This document shows, one piece after another, positions 62,685 through 64,000 of a stretch of 64,000 nt of DNA. Origin of the DNA: Acidobacteriota bacterium (GTDB taxonomy: Bacteria > Acidobacteriota > Terriglobia > Acidiferrales > UBA7541); contig PMTV01000053.1 of NCBI GenBank assembly GCA_003167215.1, forward strand, positions 186,001 to 250,000. Direction: 5' to 3'. The first letter of the stretch is position 1; every line of letters begins with the position of its first letter. The notes under the pieces were generated by a model, which saw nothing but the letters and a program-made list of their open reading frames with translations, did no database searches and was not told the DNA's origin. The position numbers were made by a program, and so were the translations under genes.

Positions 62685-64000
62685 TTGAGCCAAACATCAC
62701 TGTGGGCCATTCCGCTGGGCGGACTGGGCGAATTCGGCATGAATATGCTGGCCCTGCGCTTCGGCGACGAAATTATTGTGATCGATGCGGGATTGATGTT
62801 CCCCGAGCAGGAATTGCTGGGTGTGGACATCGTAATTCCGGACACCACCTACCTGAAACAAAACAAACGCATGGTCAAGGCCATCGTGCTCACGCACGCG
62901 CACGAGGACCACATCGGCTCCCTTCCTTTCATTCTCCCGGATCTGAACGTACCCATTTATGGAACGCAATTTACTCTGGCTATCGTCAAGAAAAAGCTAG
63001 AAGAGCACGGCTTGCTCGAAACCGCGAAGTTGAACGAAGTCGCCGCGGGTGACACTACCGTAATAGGCCCTTTTTCGATTGAATATCTGCACGTAACGCA
63101 CAGCACCGTTGACTGCGTCGCGCTTGCGGTGCGCACGCCGGTCGGCGTGATCATTCACACGGGCGACTTTAAGATCGATCCAACGCCGGTGGACGGGAAA
63201 CCTTTCGACTTGCACGCCTTCGCGCGCTATGGACAGGCAGGCGTGCTCGCGCTTTTCAGTGACAGCACGAACGTCGAGCGTCCCGGTTTTACTCCGTCCG
63301 AACGCGCCGTGATCGTGCGCCTGGAAGAATTATTTCGCGCCGCGCCAAAGAAAGTTGTGGTGTCGTGCTTTTCCAGCTCCGTGCACCGCATTCAACAAGT
63401 GATCGATATTGCCCGAATGGTGGGGCGGAAGATCGGATTCGTAGGGCGCAGCATGGTGGACAACGTTGAGATCGCGCATGGACTTGGCAAGCTGCGCATC
63501 CCCGATGGCAGTGTCGTTCGGCCGCAGGATATCAAGGGCTATGATCCGCACAAGCTGGTCGTGCTAGCTAGCGGAACGCAGGCGGAACCCCTCTCCGCGC
63601 TTTCGCGCATCGCGGTAGATAATCACCGGCTGATGAACATCGCGGAAAACGACACCGTGATTTTGTCCGCTCGAATTGTTCCCGGCAACGAGAAGAATAT
63701 TTTCCGCATGATCGATCACCTGTTCCGCCGGCGCGTTCTTGTGTATTACGAGGGCGGCCGGTCCGCGCCGATTCACGTCTCAGGCCATGCCAGCCAGGAA
63801 GAAATGAAGATCCTGCTGCAACTCGTCAAACCGAAATATTTCATTCCCGTGCACGGCGAGTACCGCCAGCTTTTCCGTCATGCGGCATTAGCGGAGCAAC
63901 TGGGCGCCGTAGGTTCAGAGATTTTCCTGATCGAAAGCGGCCAGCCCATCGAGTTCACTGCCGATGGCGGCGCGCGCAAACGCGAACCAGTAACGGCCGG
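62685..64000 (+). CDS. rnj: Ribonuclease J (3' end beyond window)
   Basis: This is an MBL/beta-CASP ribonuclease, with 5'-3' exo- and endonuclease activity in RNA turnover. About 438 codons are inside the window. IPLGGLGEFGMNMLALRFGD begins the MBL domain, LTHAHEDHIGSLPFIL is the zinc motif, and VIIHTGDFKIDPTPVDG and FSDSTNVERPGFTPSE follow. The beta-CASP part has VSCFSSSVHRIQQV, VLASGTQAEPLSAL, HVSGHASQEEMK and FIPVHGEYRQL. The likely start is TTG 62685 with SD GGAAG. Confidence 0.93.
   Translation, partial: MSQTSLWAIPLGGLGEFGMNMLALRFGDEIIVIDAGLMFPEQELLGVDIVIPDTTYLKQNKRMVKAIVLTHAHEDHIGSLPFILPDLNVPIYGTQFTLAIVKKKLEEHGLLETAKLNEVAAGDTTVIGPFSIEYLHVTHSTVDCVALAVRTPVGVIIHTGDFKIDPTPVDGKPFDLHAFARYGQAGVLALFSDSTNVERPGFTPSERAVIVRLEELFRAAPKKVVVSCFSSSVHRIQQVIDIARMVGRKIGFVGRSMVDNVEIAHGLGKLRIPDGSVVRPQDIKGYDPHKLVVLASGTQAEPLSALSRIAVDNHRLMNIAENDTVILSARIVPGNEKNIFRMIDHLFRRRVLVYYEGGRSAPIHVSGHASQEEMKILLQLVKPKYFIPVHGEYRQLFRHAALAEQLGAVGSEIFLIESGQPIEFTADGGARKREPVTA

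Noticed and set aside
1..64000. Search for tRNA, rRNA, CRISPR arrays, insertion sequences, integrases or prophage genes
   Set aside because: None were recognised by eye in any intergenic stretch; a covariance-model scan would be needed to exclude small RNAs.

Overview
The window is chromosomal DNA of a high-GC bacterium. The best fit is a soil-type member of the Acidobacteriota. This is inferred from gene content: an SBBP-repeat secreted protein, a DUF4097 adhesin-like beta-helix protein, DUF1844, PEGA and PilZ proteins, a fused LptF-LptG, a b558-type SdhC, myo-inositol-phosphate synthase, PolX, and a BlaI/BlaR1 pair with no beta-lactamase. No rRNA, tRNA, CRISPR array, insertion sequence or prophage was seen, so the taxonomy rests on protein families only. 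Start codons are unusually mixed: at least ten genes begin with TTG or GTG.

Layout. 0-1.5 kb: a secreted SBBP protein, frameshifted at a homopolymer, cut by the window edge, and preceded by a leader with three equal-sized hairpins. 1.7-6.7 kb: a GH57 glucan enzyme, divergent from a single-chain LptF-LptG permease, then a small membrane protein. 6.9-13.6 kb: a tightly packed run recO-glyQ-glyS-ppdK on the minus strand. 13.8-15.5 kb: a PfkB sugar kinase overlapping a rhomboid protease. 15.7-24.3 kb: a secreted CocE-type hydrolase, PEGA, an isopropylmalate/tartrate-type dehydrogenase, a DedA-like membrane protein, PilZ and a very glycine-rich secreted protein. 24.4-28.3 kb: the operon mazG, GNAT, N-acylamino-acid racemase/OSBS, EamA transporter. 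28.4-31.1 kb: blaI-blaR1 with a visible promoter/operator. 31.2-33.2 kb: an ATP-grasp ligase overlapping a luciferase-like monooxygenase.

33.4-38.8 kb: DUF1844, an MBL phosphodiesterase, ribF, polX and DUF4097. 39-43.6 kb: inositol phosphate synthase, glnA, a secreted PEBP protein and a GNAT. 43.7-45.3 kb: a secreted protein gene interrupted by one in-frame TGA, then a strong promoter, an orphan small ORF and repeat boxes ahead of icd. 45.3-48.4 kb: icd, mdh and an unknown gene. 48.4-53.8 kb: a GT39-like membrane glycosyltransferase, two paralogous cyclophilins (one exported, one apparently cytosolic), an exported M19 dipeptidase and a zinc-less MDR oxidoreductase. 53.9-57.2 kb: sdhCAB. 57.4-59.1 kb: a GAF protein and a Q/P-rich surface protein ending at a clear terminator. 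59.3-62.2 kb: a polyamine locus. 62.2-64 kb: a GlsB/YeaQ membrane protein and RNase J, which runs off the window.

How the genes work together. The TCA enzymes icd, mdh and sdhCAB lie within 12 kb. PPDK connects pyruvate and PEP. Arginine decarboxylase (PdaD), an agmatinase homologue and a deoxyhypusine-synthase-like enzyme suggest arginine to agmatine to putrescine to (homo)spermidine. However, the agmatinase homologue has lost three of the six canonical metal ligands and the DHS-like enzyme lacks several spermidine-site residues. This is the most unusual metabolic locus here. The GNAT-racemase-EamA operon resembles the known N-succinyl route for turning D- into L-amino acids, with an exporter in place of the desuccinylase.
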